From contig CAVEYA010000019.1 of NCBI GenBank assembly GCA_963619935.1, positions 1-19,049 of the forward strand: 19,049 nt of DNA, read 5' to 3'. The notes below the pieces were generated by a model. That model was not told the DNA's origin and ran no database searches. It saw only the letters and a list, made by a program, of their open reading frames with translations. This DNA comes from RUG13091 sp963619935. GTDB taxonomy: Bacteria; Bacillota_I; Bacilli_A; RFN20; CAG-826. Both the position numbers and the translations under genes were made by a program. Positions 7,689-14,424 of the stretch are shown piece after piece. The stretch's first letter is position 1; each line of letters begins with the position of its first letter.

Positions 7689-9403
7689 TCAGAAACAATA
7701 TTTAAGGCAAATGAGCCTAATTTAAGGGTAGTAGAAGGATTACTACTCGAAGGAGTAATAGTAAAGCTTACCACACCACTTAAAACATCTTCTTTTTTAT
7801 TTCCATAGATTTTAGTTGGAGACTTAGTCCCACTATTATCATCAATTTGACTATTATAGAAAGTTGTTTCCCCAACCTTAATCACTAAATCAAAATAAGC
7901 GCCTTTAATTCCTGATGCCGCAGTAATAAAGGCAGCATCAATTTTCAAGGAATTGCTTGATGTAAATGTTAATTTGTTTAAAGCATTCGTGCCACTACCA
8001 AGAGTTATTCCACCAGAAGAAATATTGCTAAAGGTAATAGCTTTGCTAGAATCGTTAGAAACATAATTAACAACCCAACTTTGATTAGCAATAGTAATAG
8101 TTTTATCAACACCACTATTACCTATGGCTTTGTTAATAGCAAATGTAGAAGTAGTTAAATTATCAGTTTGATAGTTGCATGAAGACATAGATTGAATAAT
8201 ATCAACATAATAACTAACAGTTAAATTATCTGCTGCTAAATCAATTTTATATGGAGTGGTATCACTAGCTGAAAAAGCGTGCCCTTCCACACTACTCGTT
8301 ACAGTTATTTCACTAAAAGTGAAATCATTAGCAATCTTTATCACTTTCACATCATTTAAAGAAAAAGTATTACCTACTTCATAAGTTCTTTTTGCGCTTT
8401 TAATGGCTAAACCATATGTTTCGTTATTATTACTATTTATATCAAGACAAGATGGTCTAACATTTTCTAAATTACCAGCTTCATTCTTTTTACTGCCAAA
8501 GGCATAATCCACTAATCCTGGGTAATCTACATATGGATTACGATTACCTTGTTTATTACCTTTATATTCATATGTATACACACTAATATTGTGTTGCATT
8601 TCTTGTCTGTCCACTGCGTAACTATTAGACCAGCTTAATAAGGTAGATAAACCACCGATTGCAAAAGCAGAATATTCTTCATCTTTATTATAGGTAACAT
8701 TATCTTCTACAACAGTTAATCCCTTCATTAATTTGTTGTTAACTGTATCCATTTCATCATCTTTATACATCGTGCACATGTAGAAAATGGCACGAGCAAC
8801 ACGGCCTTTATCAATATTGCCTGGTTCAAATGTTTTAGAATCAGATGAATAACCATCTTCACCATTGTTAACAGTAAAATTTAAATAAGTGCTATCAGTT
8901 TTATTAGCAACACCGTAATTTTTATTACCACGTCCAGTGTTACCTGACATGTTTGCTGCAAATAAATTATGGAAATCAGTAGCCCTACCTGGGAACTTAA
9001 CTGCGTTACTAGTCAAACTTCCAGTCATTAAAGAAGCACAAAAAGCATGTTCTCTTTGCCATTTTGTATTAGTGTATGAACTTAATACATCATCTGCTCC
9101 ATAAATTACATTAAGCATTTCATAATCATTTAAAGTATGATCAGCATCCTTACAAGAATCCCAGTTTGGATCATCATAATTTAAAGCTGTGTAGCCATTT
9201 CTAATAACGCTATTTAATTTATTTATTAAATCTGCACCATTTTCCCAAGATGTAATACTAGAATAATAACCACCATAATAATCAGCCGGATTATATTCCC
9301 CTGAATCAGGAGGAACTATTGGCTCTGGTGGTTCTGGTTTATTAATATTGCAACCAGTAAGCATCATCATTGCGATTGAGAATATAAATAATTTTCTTTT
9401 CAT
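7685..9403 (-). CDS. Secreted endonuclease I family lipoprotein
   Basis: A 572-residue surface nuclease. The signal peptide ends in the lipobox LTGC with C18 as lipid anchor, followed by a Pro/Glu-rich linker (about 21-38). The endonuclease I domain (about 40-305) shows QREHAF (H119, expected general base), ATDFHNL (D143, H145), NxxxxxxRxN (N151, R158, N160) and QGNRNPYVDYP (285-295), all typical of the EndA/BsnA beta-beta-alpha-metal family. Residues about 330-402 look like a bacterial Ig-like domain (YEVGNTFSL, then TVSYYVDI). The last about 165 residues are a Ser/Thr/Asn-rich beta-type region I cannot name. The likely role is degrading external DNA for nucleotide scavenging. There is no clear Shine-Dalgarno before the ATG, and the gene sits oddly between ftsZ and ileS. 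Confidence 0.9.
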   Translation of the reverse strand: MKRKLFIFSIAMMMLTGCNINKPEPPEPIVPPDSGEYNPADYYGGYYSSITSWENGADLINKLNSVIRNGYTALNYDDPNWDSCKDADHTLNDYEMLNVIYGADDVLSSYTNTKWQREHAFCASLMTGSLTSNAVKFPGRATDFHNLFAANMSGNTGRGNKNYGVANKTDSTYLNFTVNNGEDGYSSDSKTFEPGNIDKGRVARAIFYMCTMYKDDEMDTVNNKLMKGLTVVEDNVTYNKDEEYSAFAIGGLSTLLSWSNSYAVDRQEMQHNISVYTYEYKGNKQGNRNPYVDYPGLVDYAFGSKKNEAGNLENVRPSCLDINSNNNETYGLAIKSAKRTYEVGNTFSLNDVKVIKIANDFTFSEITVTSSVEGHAFSASDTTPYKIDLAADNLTVSYYVDIIQSMSSCNYQTDNLTTSTFAINKAIGNSGVDKTITIANQSWVVNYVSNDSSKAITFSNISSGGITLGSGTNALNKLTFTSSNSLKIDAAFITAASGIKGAYFDLVIKVGETTFYNSQIDDNSGTKSPTKIYGNKKEDVLSGVVSFTITPSSSNPSTTLKLGSFALNIVSD

Positions 9404-9420
9404 AATAAATCTCGCTAATT

Positions 9421-9442
9421 ATTTTCTCATAAATTAGAAAAT
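9421..9442. repeat. Inverted repeat upstream of the endonuclease gene
   Basis: ATTTTCT and AGAAAAT form 7-bp arms around an 8-base centre, between the ftsZ terminator and the endonuclease ATG at 9403. It may be a leader hairpin or a binding site. Only a weak -10-like AATAAT was found here, so the promoter of the endonuclease-ileS unit is not resolved. Confidence 0.3.
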
Positions 9443-9468
9443 AAAAAAAGAGTGACTTTCATCACTCT
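9443..9468 (-). terminator. Intrinsic terminator after ftsZ
   Basis: On the minus strand AGAGTGA, a 6-base loop and TCACTCT form a perfect 7-bp stem (9468-9449), followed directly by a run of T. It begins about 20 bases after the ftsZ stop and separates ftsAZ from the endonuclease-ileS unit. Confidence 0.9.
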
Positions 9469-9486
9469 CAATTTTATTTAAATATT

Positions 9487-10590
9487 TTAGTCTTTCATCC
9501 AAGATGGCAAGAATGAATCATCGGATATTGAAGAACTTTGTTCTTCTTTATTTTCAACATGACTGTCAACATCTTGCAAAACATTTTGAGTTTCTGGAGC
9601 TGGCGCTTTATAAGATGCTTGGGCAGAAAAATCAATTTCTTCAGTAAAGTCAGAAGCAATTACACTAACTAATATTTCATCGTTTAATTGGTCGTTTATA
9701 GTAACGCCAAATTTAACATCAATATCATGTCCAGATGCATCAATTAATAGGTTAACACATTCTTGGGCATCATATAGGCTAACATTAGGCCCACAAGTGA
9801 CTGCAACAATCGCTCTTCTAGCGCCAGTAATGGAGGCTTCTAATAAAGGAGAATTGATAGCGTTGTTAGCCGCATCTTTAGCACGTGTTGGACCGGTTCC
9901 CATACCAAATCCAATTAAAGCCACACCAGAATTCACTAATGTATTTCTCACATCCGCGAAATCAAGATTAATAACGGCTGGTAATAAAATTAAATTAACA
10001 ACAGTTTTTACTGATTGAGCAAGAATATTATCAGATTCATTGAAGGCTTGTCCAATTGGAGTATTACCATTAGTCATTAATAATTTATCATTACTAACCA
10101 CAATGATAGAATCAACGTTTGCTCTTAATTTATTTAATCCATCGATGGAATTAACAACACGTTTTTTACCTTCAAAGGTAAAAGGTCTAGTGACAATAGC
10201 GATTACTAAAGCGCCTGCATCTTTGGCAATACGAGCAATAACAGGAGCGGCACCAGTACCAGTTCCGCCACCCATACCAGCAGCCACGAAGACCATGTTT
10301 GCGCCTTGAACAATCTCACGAATATCATCCGCACTAGCTTCCGCCGCTTTTTCGCCAACTTCAGGTTCGCCACCCGCTCCTAAACCACCAGTAATTTCTT
10401 CGCCAAGAATAATTCTATTCTTTGCTTTACTAGTAGAAAGAGCTTGTTTATCAGTATTTGCAACCCAGAATTCAACATTTTGAATTTCTTCATCAATCAT
10501 ACGATTGACCGCGTTATTGCCGCCACCGCCAACACCAATAACAACAATCTTTGCGGCTGGTTCGAAATTATCTAAATCATAATTTTGCAT
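9487..10590 (-). CDS. ftsZ: Cell division GTPase FtsZ
   Basis: Tubulin homologue that forms the Z-ring at midcell. The 367 residues include the nucleotide-binding block VIGVGGGGNNAVNRM, the tubulin signature GGGTGTGAAPV and the T7 loop NLDFAD needed for GTP hydrolysis on assembly. After a linker of about 40 residues it ends in SDDSFLPSWMKD, which resembles the conserved C-terminal peptide that binds FtsA and similar partners. AGGAGG lies 8 bases before the ATG. It follows ftsA by 12 bases and is followed by a strong terminator, so ftsA-ftsZ is a two-gene unit. Downstream Bacillus neighbours (sepF/ylm genes, divIVA) are absent. Confidence 0.98.
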   Translation of the reverse strand: MQNYDLDNFEPAAKIVVIGVGGGGNNAVNRMIDEEIQNVEFWVANTDKQALSTSKAKNRIILGEEITGGLGAGGEPEVGEKAAEASADDIREIVQGANMVFVAAGMGGGTGTGAAPVIARIAKDAGALVIAIVTRPFTFEGKKRVVNSIDGLNKLRANVDSIIVVSNDKLLMTNGNTPIGQAFNESDNILAQSVKTVVNLILLPAVINLDFADVRNTLVNSGVALIGFGMGTGPTRAKDAANNAINSPLLEASITGARRAIVAVTCGPNVSLYDAQECVNLLIDASGHDIDVKFGVTINDQLNDEILVSVIASDFTEEIDFSAQASYKAPAPETQNVLQDVDSHVENKEEQSSSISDDSFLPSWMKD

Positions 10591-10602
10591 TATTATTTCC
10601 TC

Positions 10603-11805
10603 CTACTTTTTCTCATCACGTGTTAACCCTTCAATACGAGGGTGAGTTTCATCATATAAATTTGGATATTTAGAATTAACTAAGATTAAGCCTAAGCAAT
10701 TCATGAATGTACCATTTCTTGCTCCAAGAACACGTGGAGTAACTACTTTTACTGTTTCGCTCTGAACCTTTGGTTCAACATATTCCACTAAACCATTAAG
10801 TTTAGCGCCCCCTCCAATTAAAATCATTGGTAGTTGTTTATATGAATTGTCATAATTGTCTAACAACTGATCTATTGCATCATTTAATTGTTTGACAAAT
10901 ATTTCTAACTCACCTTTTATAATGTCATTTAATTCTGTGGTGTAATGTTTAATTTCATTTCCTGCACCATCATCTGTTGAACATACGGGTGCGCGGAAAT
11001 TCATATCACGTTTATCAACACCATAGGTGATTTTATATTTTTCTGCTTCGTATTCATTAATGTTGAATGATTCTACAATGCGATCAGTAATATTGTCTCC
11101 GCCCCATTGGAAGAATCTAGAAGCATATAATTGCTTATCACCAATGAAAGAAACAGAAGTTGTATTAGAGCCAATATCAACAAGCAAATATGTTACTGGC
11201 ATATCTTCATAAGTTGCTAATAATTCAGCAGCTCCAAATGGAGCAACACCAAATCTTTTAACCGCGACTTCACCACCAATCATGGCAGATTTAAATTCAC
11301 CAAAGATACGTTTTGGTAAAGTATGCACTTTTGCTTTAACAGTTAAAGCGCTACTTGATTCACCTAAAGGTGGACGAGCAAAAATTCTCTCTTGGTCTAA
11401 AATATATCTTTCTGGAGCAACATCAACTAATTGATTGTTTAATGGCAATGATCCGTTACGAATTAATGTATAAATATTTTTAATATCCGTATTCCCGATT
11501 TTGCCTTCATCAGAAATAACCGTGGTTACATATTGCGTAGAATAAACTTCTAATCCATATGGAGGAAGCACTAATAATGCATCCGCAATAGAAATTTTAA
11601 TCTTCGCAGAAGAATCATAAAAAGACTTAATGCCTTTTATACATTCAGTTAATTTTTGCTGGTCAATAATTTTACCAGCTTCAACGATATGACCATACGG
11701 TTTAGTTAATGTGTAATAGACATAAACTTTACCATCTAATTCATATCCCACAACTAGTTTAAGTTTCTTTGAACCAAATTCAATTGCTGCAACAGGTTTT
11801 TCCAT
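10603..11805 (-). CDS. ftsA: FtsA-like actin-family division protein, divergent, no visible membrane helix
   Basis: Actin-fold ATPase that normally tethers FtsZ to the membrane. The 400 residues carry the phosphate-1 motif AIEFGSKKLKLVVG (7-20), the phosphate-2 motif VDIGSNTTSVSFIG (209-222) and the adenosine motif LIGGGAKLNGLVEY (329-342). The insert between them fits the SHS2/1C region of FtsA, and the position directly before ftsZ supports the call. Unlike typical FtsA (about 420-440 residues), it ends in a polar stretch, HPRIEGLTRDEKK, with no C-terminal amphipathic helix, so membrane attachment must be indirect, lost or of another kind. The start follows AAGTGGTG, which may act both as weak Shine-Dalgarno and as a MraZ-box-like element. 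Confidence 0.88.
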   Translation of the reverse strand: MEKPVAAIEFGSKKLKLVVGYELDGKVYVYYTLTKPYGHIVEAGKIIDQQKLTECIKGIKSFYDSSAKIKISIADALLVLPPYGLEVYSTQYVTTVISDEGKIGNTDIKNIYTLIRNGSLPLNNQLVDVAPERYILDQERIFARPPLGESSSALTVKAKVHTLPKRIFGEFKSAMIGGEVAVKRFGVAPFGAAELLATYEDMPVTYLLVDIGSNTTSVSFIGDKQLYASRFFQWGGDNITDRIVESFNINEYEAEKYKITYGVDKRDMNFRAPVCSTDDGAGNEIKHYTTELNDIIKGELEIFVKQLNDAIDQLLDNYDNSYKQLPMILIGGGAKLNGLVEYVEPKVQSETVKVVTPRVLGARNGTFMNCLGLILVNSKYPNLYDETHPRIEGLTRDEKK

Positions 11806-11813
11806 AATATTTC

Positions 11814-11821
11814 ACCACTTG
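11814..11821 (-). promoter_or_regulatory. Single MraZ-box-like octamer before ftsA
   Basis: CAAGTGGT (plus strand ACCACTTG) is identical to the outermost of the three MraZ boxes upstream of mraZ. It lies 8 bases before the ftsA ATG and overlaps its only Shine-Dalgarno-like bases. It is not repeated at 10-bp spacing, so it may be chance. Confidence 0.25.
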
Positions 11822-11846
11822 ACTATATTTTAATGACATATTTTGA

Positions 11847-11875
11847 TTTATACAAGTATTAACAATAATTGTTAA
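11847..11875 (-). promoter_or_regulatory. Promoter of ftsA-ftsZ
   Basis: TTAACA (-35, 11875-11870), a 17-base spacer and TATAAA (-10, 11852-11847) match the sigma-A consensus at 5 of 6 positions each. The predicted start at about 11840 leaves a leader of about 35 bases. It lies just downstream of the terminator of the mraZ unit. Confidence 0.7.
11859..11875. promoter_or_regulatory. 17-bp palindrome over the ftsAZ -35 element
   Basis: TTAACAATAATTGTTAA has perfect 8-bp arms around one central base. It contains the whole -35 hexamer and part of the spacer, the usual place for a repressor site. The half-site TTAACAAT also occurs at the mraZ -35 (13834-13841). The binding protein is unknown. Confidence 0.5.
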
Positions 11876-11917
11876 ATAAAAAAGTAGTTATTGGAGATTT
11901 TCTACCATTTAACTACT
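11876..11917 (-). terminator. Intrinsic terminator after the mraZ-rsmH unit
   Basis: On the minus strand AGTAGTTA (11917-11910) pairs with TAACTACT (11890-11883), with a further TGG/CCA pairing inside, followed by a T-rich tract. The plus strand also has a T run after the stem, so it may work in both directions. It separates the small membrane-protein genes from ftsAZ. Confidence 0.75.
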
Positions 11918-11943
11918 AATTTTTTACTAATTAGTTTGCTTTT

Positions 11944-12165
11944 TTATTGGTTTTGCAAATATTTAGATTTTTGTTTATTTGTGCTTGGTTTTTTATTTAA
12001 TATACTACTAATAATTGTAAAGACATTCATAATAACTAATAAAATTCCAAGAACAACAGAAACAACTAAGAAGCCAATATTACTTTCTTGGAAACCATAA
12101 ATTAATAGCATTCCAATAATCGCAATTAGCCAAAAAGATAAGACAATATTAAAGCGTTTGATCAT
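11944..12165 (-). CDS. Small two-helix membrane protein in the division cluster
   Basis: A 73-residue protein starting MIKRFNIVLS, with two hydrophobic segments (about 6-24 and 31-55) and a basic, Gln/Lys/Asn-rich tail, predicted to have both ends in the cytosol. I do not recognise a family. The start at 12165 overlaps the preceding gene by 17 bases; an ATG at 12177 (77 residues) is also possible, and neither has a good Shine-Dalgarno. Longer in-frame extensions upstream are out-of-frame readings of the preceding gene. Its place, between rsmH and ftsA, is where ftsL and wall genes stand in walled relatives. A role in division is inferred from position only. Confidence 0.6.
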   Translation of the reverse strand: MIKRFNIVLSFWLIAIIGMLLIYGFQESNIGFLVVSVVLGILLVIMNVFTIISSILNKKPSTNKQKSKYLQNQ

Positions 12166-12394
12166 CGTATGAATCATATGTAGTCTCATCCTCATTTTCT
12201 TTAGTCGTATCGTCATCCACTTTATCTTCTTCTGCATGTGCAGCATTTTTATTGATTGAATGTTGTGCAATGTAGGTTGGAATAGCTACTGCCATTCCTA
12301 AGCATAAAACACAGGCAAAACCAACAGACACTTTTTTCATTGTGTAATACATGCCTTTGTGATTAGTTTTTTCTAATTTGTCTTTCATTACCAT
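12149..12394 (-). CDS. 81-residue acidic protein with YSIRK-like signal, in the ftsL position
   Basis: Small exported protein directly after rsmH. The basic N-terminus (1-16) is followed by YTMKKVSVGFAC (17-28), which has the spacing of the YSIRK-G/S signal motif (YSIRKxxxGxxS, with Cys for the last Ser). A hydrophobic core (22-43) follows, then NAAHA-EE, where A52-x-A54 would suit signal peptidase I. The rest (55-81) is very acidic: 13 Asp/Glu against 2 Lys. If cleaved, a 27-residue acidic peptide is released; if not, it is a single-pass membrane protein. The start at 12394 is chosen because AGAGGTG lies 8 bases upstream; an earlier in-frame start at 12439 lies inside rsmH. There is no coiled coil as in FtsL. 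YSIRK signals are known from cocci, where they direct septal secretion; homology here is unproven. Confidence 0.7.
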   Translation of the reverse strand: MVMKDKLEKTNHKGMYYTMKKVSVGFACVLCLGMAVAIPTYIAQHSINKNAAHAEEDKVDDDTTKENEDETTYDSYDDQTL

Positions 12395-12407
12395 AAATGT
12401 TGCACCT

Positions 12408-13334
12408 CTACTTTCTTTCAATAATCCGAAGTTTAGCACTTTGTGCTCTTCTATTCTCGCTTAGTTCTTTTTCAGAAGCGGTAATTGGCTTGCGATTAAC
12501 TAATTGATATTCTTTTTCTTTTTCCATGATTGGTCCATCAAATCGATTGCCTTCCACTACTGATGCTTCTTTAAATGCATTTTTTACAATTCTATCTTCT
12601 AAGGAATGGAAGGTGATAATTGCTAATCTACCACCATGAGGTCTTAAAGCCGTTAAGGCTTGATTTAGTGTTTCTATTAAGACATTAAGTTCGTCGTTAA
12701 CGGCGATTCTTAGCGCTTGGAACACTTGTTTAGCAGGATGACCAATCTTTGCTAATTCTTTTTGTGGTTTACTCTTTTTCACTATCTCCACTAAATCAAA
12801 GGTTGTTTTAATTGGAGCTATTTCACGTGCCTTAATAATATTTTTAGCAATATTGAACGCAAAGCGTTCTTCACCATAATCTCTTAAGATACGTGTTATC
12901 TCTTCTAAAGAGTAGTTATTGACAATGTCGTAAGCGGTTAATGAATTGCTTCTATCCATACGCATGTCAAGCGGAGCGTTTTCTCGATAAGAGAAGCCTC
13001 TTTCAGCTTCATCAAATTGAGGGGAAGAAACGCCTAAGTCCATCAAGATACCATCAACATATTGAAGGTGTAATTGTTCTAAGATTTCACTTAGGTGCGA
13101 AAAATTTGAGTGAATTAATTGGAATCGATTAGAAACCTTACTCAAATTTATTTGACTCTCTTCAATTGCTTCTTGGTCTTGATCCACGCCATAGAGGAAT
13201 CCATCTTTAAGTTTTGAAAGAATGACACTACTATGACCACCACGACCAATTGTGAGATCGAGATATATACCATCTGGTTTAATATTTAAGCCAGCAATGG
13301 TTTCATTAAGTAATACTGGAATATGGTTACCCAT
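12408..13334 (-). CDS. rsmH: 16S rRNA m4C1402 methyltransferase RsmH (MraW)
   Basis: SAM-dependent N4-methylation of C1402 in 16S rRNA. The 308 residues match the family from end to end: NHIPVLLNE at the start, the SAM motif YLDLTIGRGGHSSVIL (24-39), GILMDLGVSSPQFDEAERGFSY, KQVFQALRIAVNDEL and ITFHSLEDRIVKNAF, ending in the RAQSAKLRIIER block. It starts one base after the mraZ stop, the standard mraZ-rsmH pair that opens the division cluster. It ends in TAG, one of two genes here not using TAA. The next gene follows after 13 bases. Confidence 0.97.
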   Translation of the reverse strand: MGNHIPVLLNETIAGLNIKPDGIYLDLTIGRGGHSSVILSKLKDGFLYGVDQDQEAIEESQINLSKVSNRFQLIHSNFSHLSEILEQLHLQYVDGILMDLGVSSPQFDEAERGFSYRENAPLDMRMDRSNSLTAYDIVNNYSLEEITRILRDYGEERFAFNIAKNIIKAREIAPIKTTFDLVEIVKKSKPQKELAKIGHPAKQVFQALRIAVNDELNVLIETLNQALTALRPHGGRLAIITFHSLEDRIVKNAFKEASVVEGNRFDGPIMEKEKEYQLVNRKPITASEKELSENRRAQSAKLRIIERK

Positions 13335-13335
13335 A

Positions 13336-13770
13336 TTAGTCTTCTTGTTCGTCGTCTAAGTTTTCAGCGATAGATTCGAATGAATCATCCGCGGCTTTTT
13401 CATATTCTTCATAAGCGGCTTTATTCCAAACTTCAATATGATCACCGACACCAATGACGACAACTTCTTTACCAATTTCGTATTTGTTTAAGATTTGTGT
13501 CGGAATTTGGATTCTGCCTTGTTTATCAATATCAAGTTCACAAGCTGATGCCAGTCTAACTCTTAAATAAGCACGAGAATCTTTCTTTTTGAATGATAGA
13601 GAAGTGACTTCTGCGGCTAATTTTTCAAAGTCATCAACTTTGTATAGTGATAAAGCACCATCAAAGCCCTTCATGATGTAGAGTTTGACTCCACATTCTT
13701 CACGCATTTTGCGAGGAATGACTAAGCGACCTTTTTCATCTAGAGCGTGTTCATAACTTCCGAAGAACAT
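13336..13770 (-). CDS. mraZ: Transcriptional regulator MraZ
   Basis: AbrB-fold DNA-binding protein that controls the division cluster by binding direct repeats upstream of its own gene. The 144 residues carry two copies of the signature: DEKGRLVIP near the start and DKQGRIQIP in the second half. The ATG at 13770 gives the family-typical start MFFGSYEHALDEKGR. A GTG three codons upstream lies inside a MraZ box and is rejected. There is no true Shine-Dalgarno; the GTGGGA of the first box may serve, so protein binding there could also affect translation. The acidic C-terminal tail (DDEQED) is longer than usual. Confidence 0.96.
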   Translation of the reverse strand: MFFGSYEHALDEKGRLVIPRKMREECGVKLYIMKGFDGALSLYKVDDFEKLAAEVTSLSFKKKDSRAYLRVRLASACELDIDKQGRIQIPTQILNKYEIGKEVVVIGVGDHIEVWNKAAYEEYEKAADDSFESIAENLDDEQED

Positions 13771-13774
13771 GTTT

Positions 13775-13802
13775 CCCACTTTTTCCCACTTTCTACCACT
13801 TG
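13775..13802 (-). promoter_or_regulatory. Three MraZ boxes at 10-bp period
   Basis: On the minus strand CAAGTGGT, AAAGTGGG and AAAGTGGG stand exactly 10 bp apart (13802-13795, 13792-13785, 13782-13775), between the predicted transcription start and the mraZ ATG. This fits the known MraZ sites (TGGG repeats in E. coli, AAAGTGG-type in Mycoplasma) and indicates autoregulation. Confidence 0.85.
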
Positions 13803-13810
13803 GTACCTAA

Positions 13811-13840
13811 ATTATAATAATTTCTCGATAAAATTAACAA
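13811..13840 (-). promoter_or_regulatory. Promoter of the mraZ-rsmH unit
   Basis: Perfect -10 TATAAT at 13816-13811 and -35 TTGTTA at 13840-13835 with an 18-base spacer. The predicted start is near 13804, just before the MraZ boxes, leaving a leader of about 34 bases. The -35 is inside ATTGTTAA, the half-site that forms the ftsAZ palindrome. Confidence 0.75.
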
Positions 13841-13854
13841 TCATTTTTTGTAAA

Positions 13855-13896
13855 AAATTATAAAAAATAAAAGCCCTAGTTTATTTCTAGAGCTTT
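13855..13896 (-). terminator. Intrinsic terminator of the pheS-pheT-yceD operon
   Basis: On the minus strand AAAGCTCTAG (13896-13887) pairs with CTAGGGCTTT (13879-13870) with one G-U pair and a 7-base loop, followed by a T-rich tract. A smaller stem, TAACAC-3-GTGTTA (13907-13921), lies between it and the yceD stop and has no U-tract. Confidence 0.85.
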
Positions 13897-13933
13897 AATA
13901 GATTTTTAACACAAAGTGTTATAACAATATTAC

Positions 13934-14422
13934 TTATTTAATTTCGATATTATCCAAAGCATCCCATCTTGGATCCTTTTTATGCTTTTGTTCTTCAAGA
14001 TACTCGTCTTCCGTTAATACACGATATCCATCACCACTTTTTGGCATTTTCGCTCCCTTTTTAATTACTTTGAGGGGCACTCTACCTAAAATAAATTCTA
14101 AAATGTATGGATCTAAATCAATTTCGTTGCCTGATTCATACAAATTATTTTCATCATCTGGATCATCAGTAAAATTAAGCTCTTCATTGATTTTGAATTT
14201 TAATTCAGTATCTTCCAATGAATATGAACAAACCGCAATGACAAGGGCGTTAATTTCTAATTCAACACGAAGAATACCTTCAAATTCTGTCGCAGTGAGA
14301 TTCACCACACAGTGAGGAATGCTTTTAACATGATTTTGATCAAAATTAATGCCTTTAAAAACTACTTCTTCACTTTTAGAAAAAGGAACACCGTCTTTTA
14401 ATAATGCACGATTAATTTTCAT
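13934..14422 (-). CDS. yceD: YceD/DUF177 family protein
   Basis: A 162-residue member of the YceD (DUF177) family, implicated in 23S rRNA or large-subunit metabolism in other bacteria. Visible features are the conserved core around VNLTATEFEGILRVELEINA, the VCSYSLE segment where the family has CSRCLE (the second Cys is absent), an acidic stretch (DDPDDENNLYE), the DLDPYILEFILGRVPLK block and a C-terminal KDPRWDALDNI, matching the usual DPRxAxL ending. It starts 2 bases after the pheT stop, so it belongs to the pheST operon. Its near-universal downstream partner rpmF (ribosomal protein L32) is missing; a terminator and mraZ follow. Confidence 0.85.
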   Translation of the reverse strand: MKINRALLKDGVPFSKSEEVVFKGINFDQNHVKSIPHCVVNLTATEFEGILRVELEINALVIAVCSYSLEDTELKFKINEELNFTDDPDDENNLYESGNEIDLDPYILEFILGRVPLKVIKKGAKMPKSGDGYRVLTEDEYLEEQKHKKDPRWDALDNIEIK

Positions 14423-14424
14423 AA

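Noticed and set aside
10040..10309. 89-codon plus-strand open frame opposite ftsZ
   Set aside because: Its Pro/Ala-rich translation mirrors the Gly-rich FtsZ signature on the other strand.
12149..12394. Calling the 81-residue protein FtsL
   Set aside because: Position fits, but it has no extracytoplasmic coiled coil; its exported part is short and acidic, with a YSIRK-like signal.
12395..12439. Longer N-terminus for the 81-residue protein
   Set aside because: It would overlap the end of rsmH, has no ribosome-binding site, and AGAGGTG is correctly spaced for the ATG at 12394.
13771..13779. GTG start for mraZ three codons upstream
   Set aside because: It lies within a MraZ box, and the ATG at 13770 gives the family-typical N-terminus MFFGSYEHALDEKGR.
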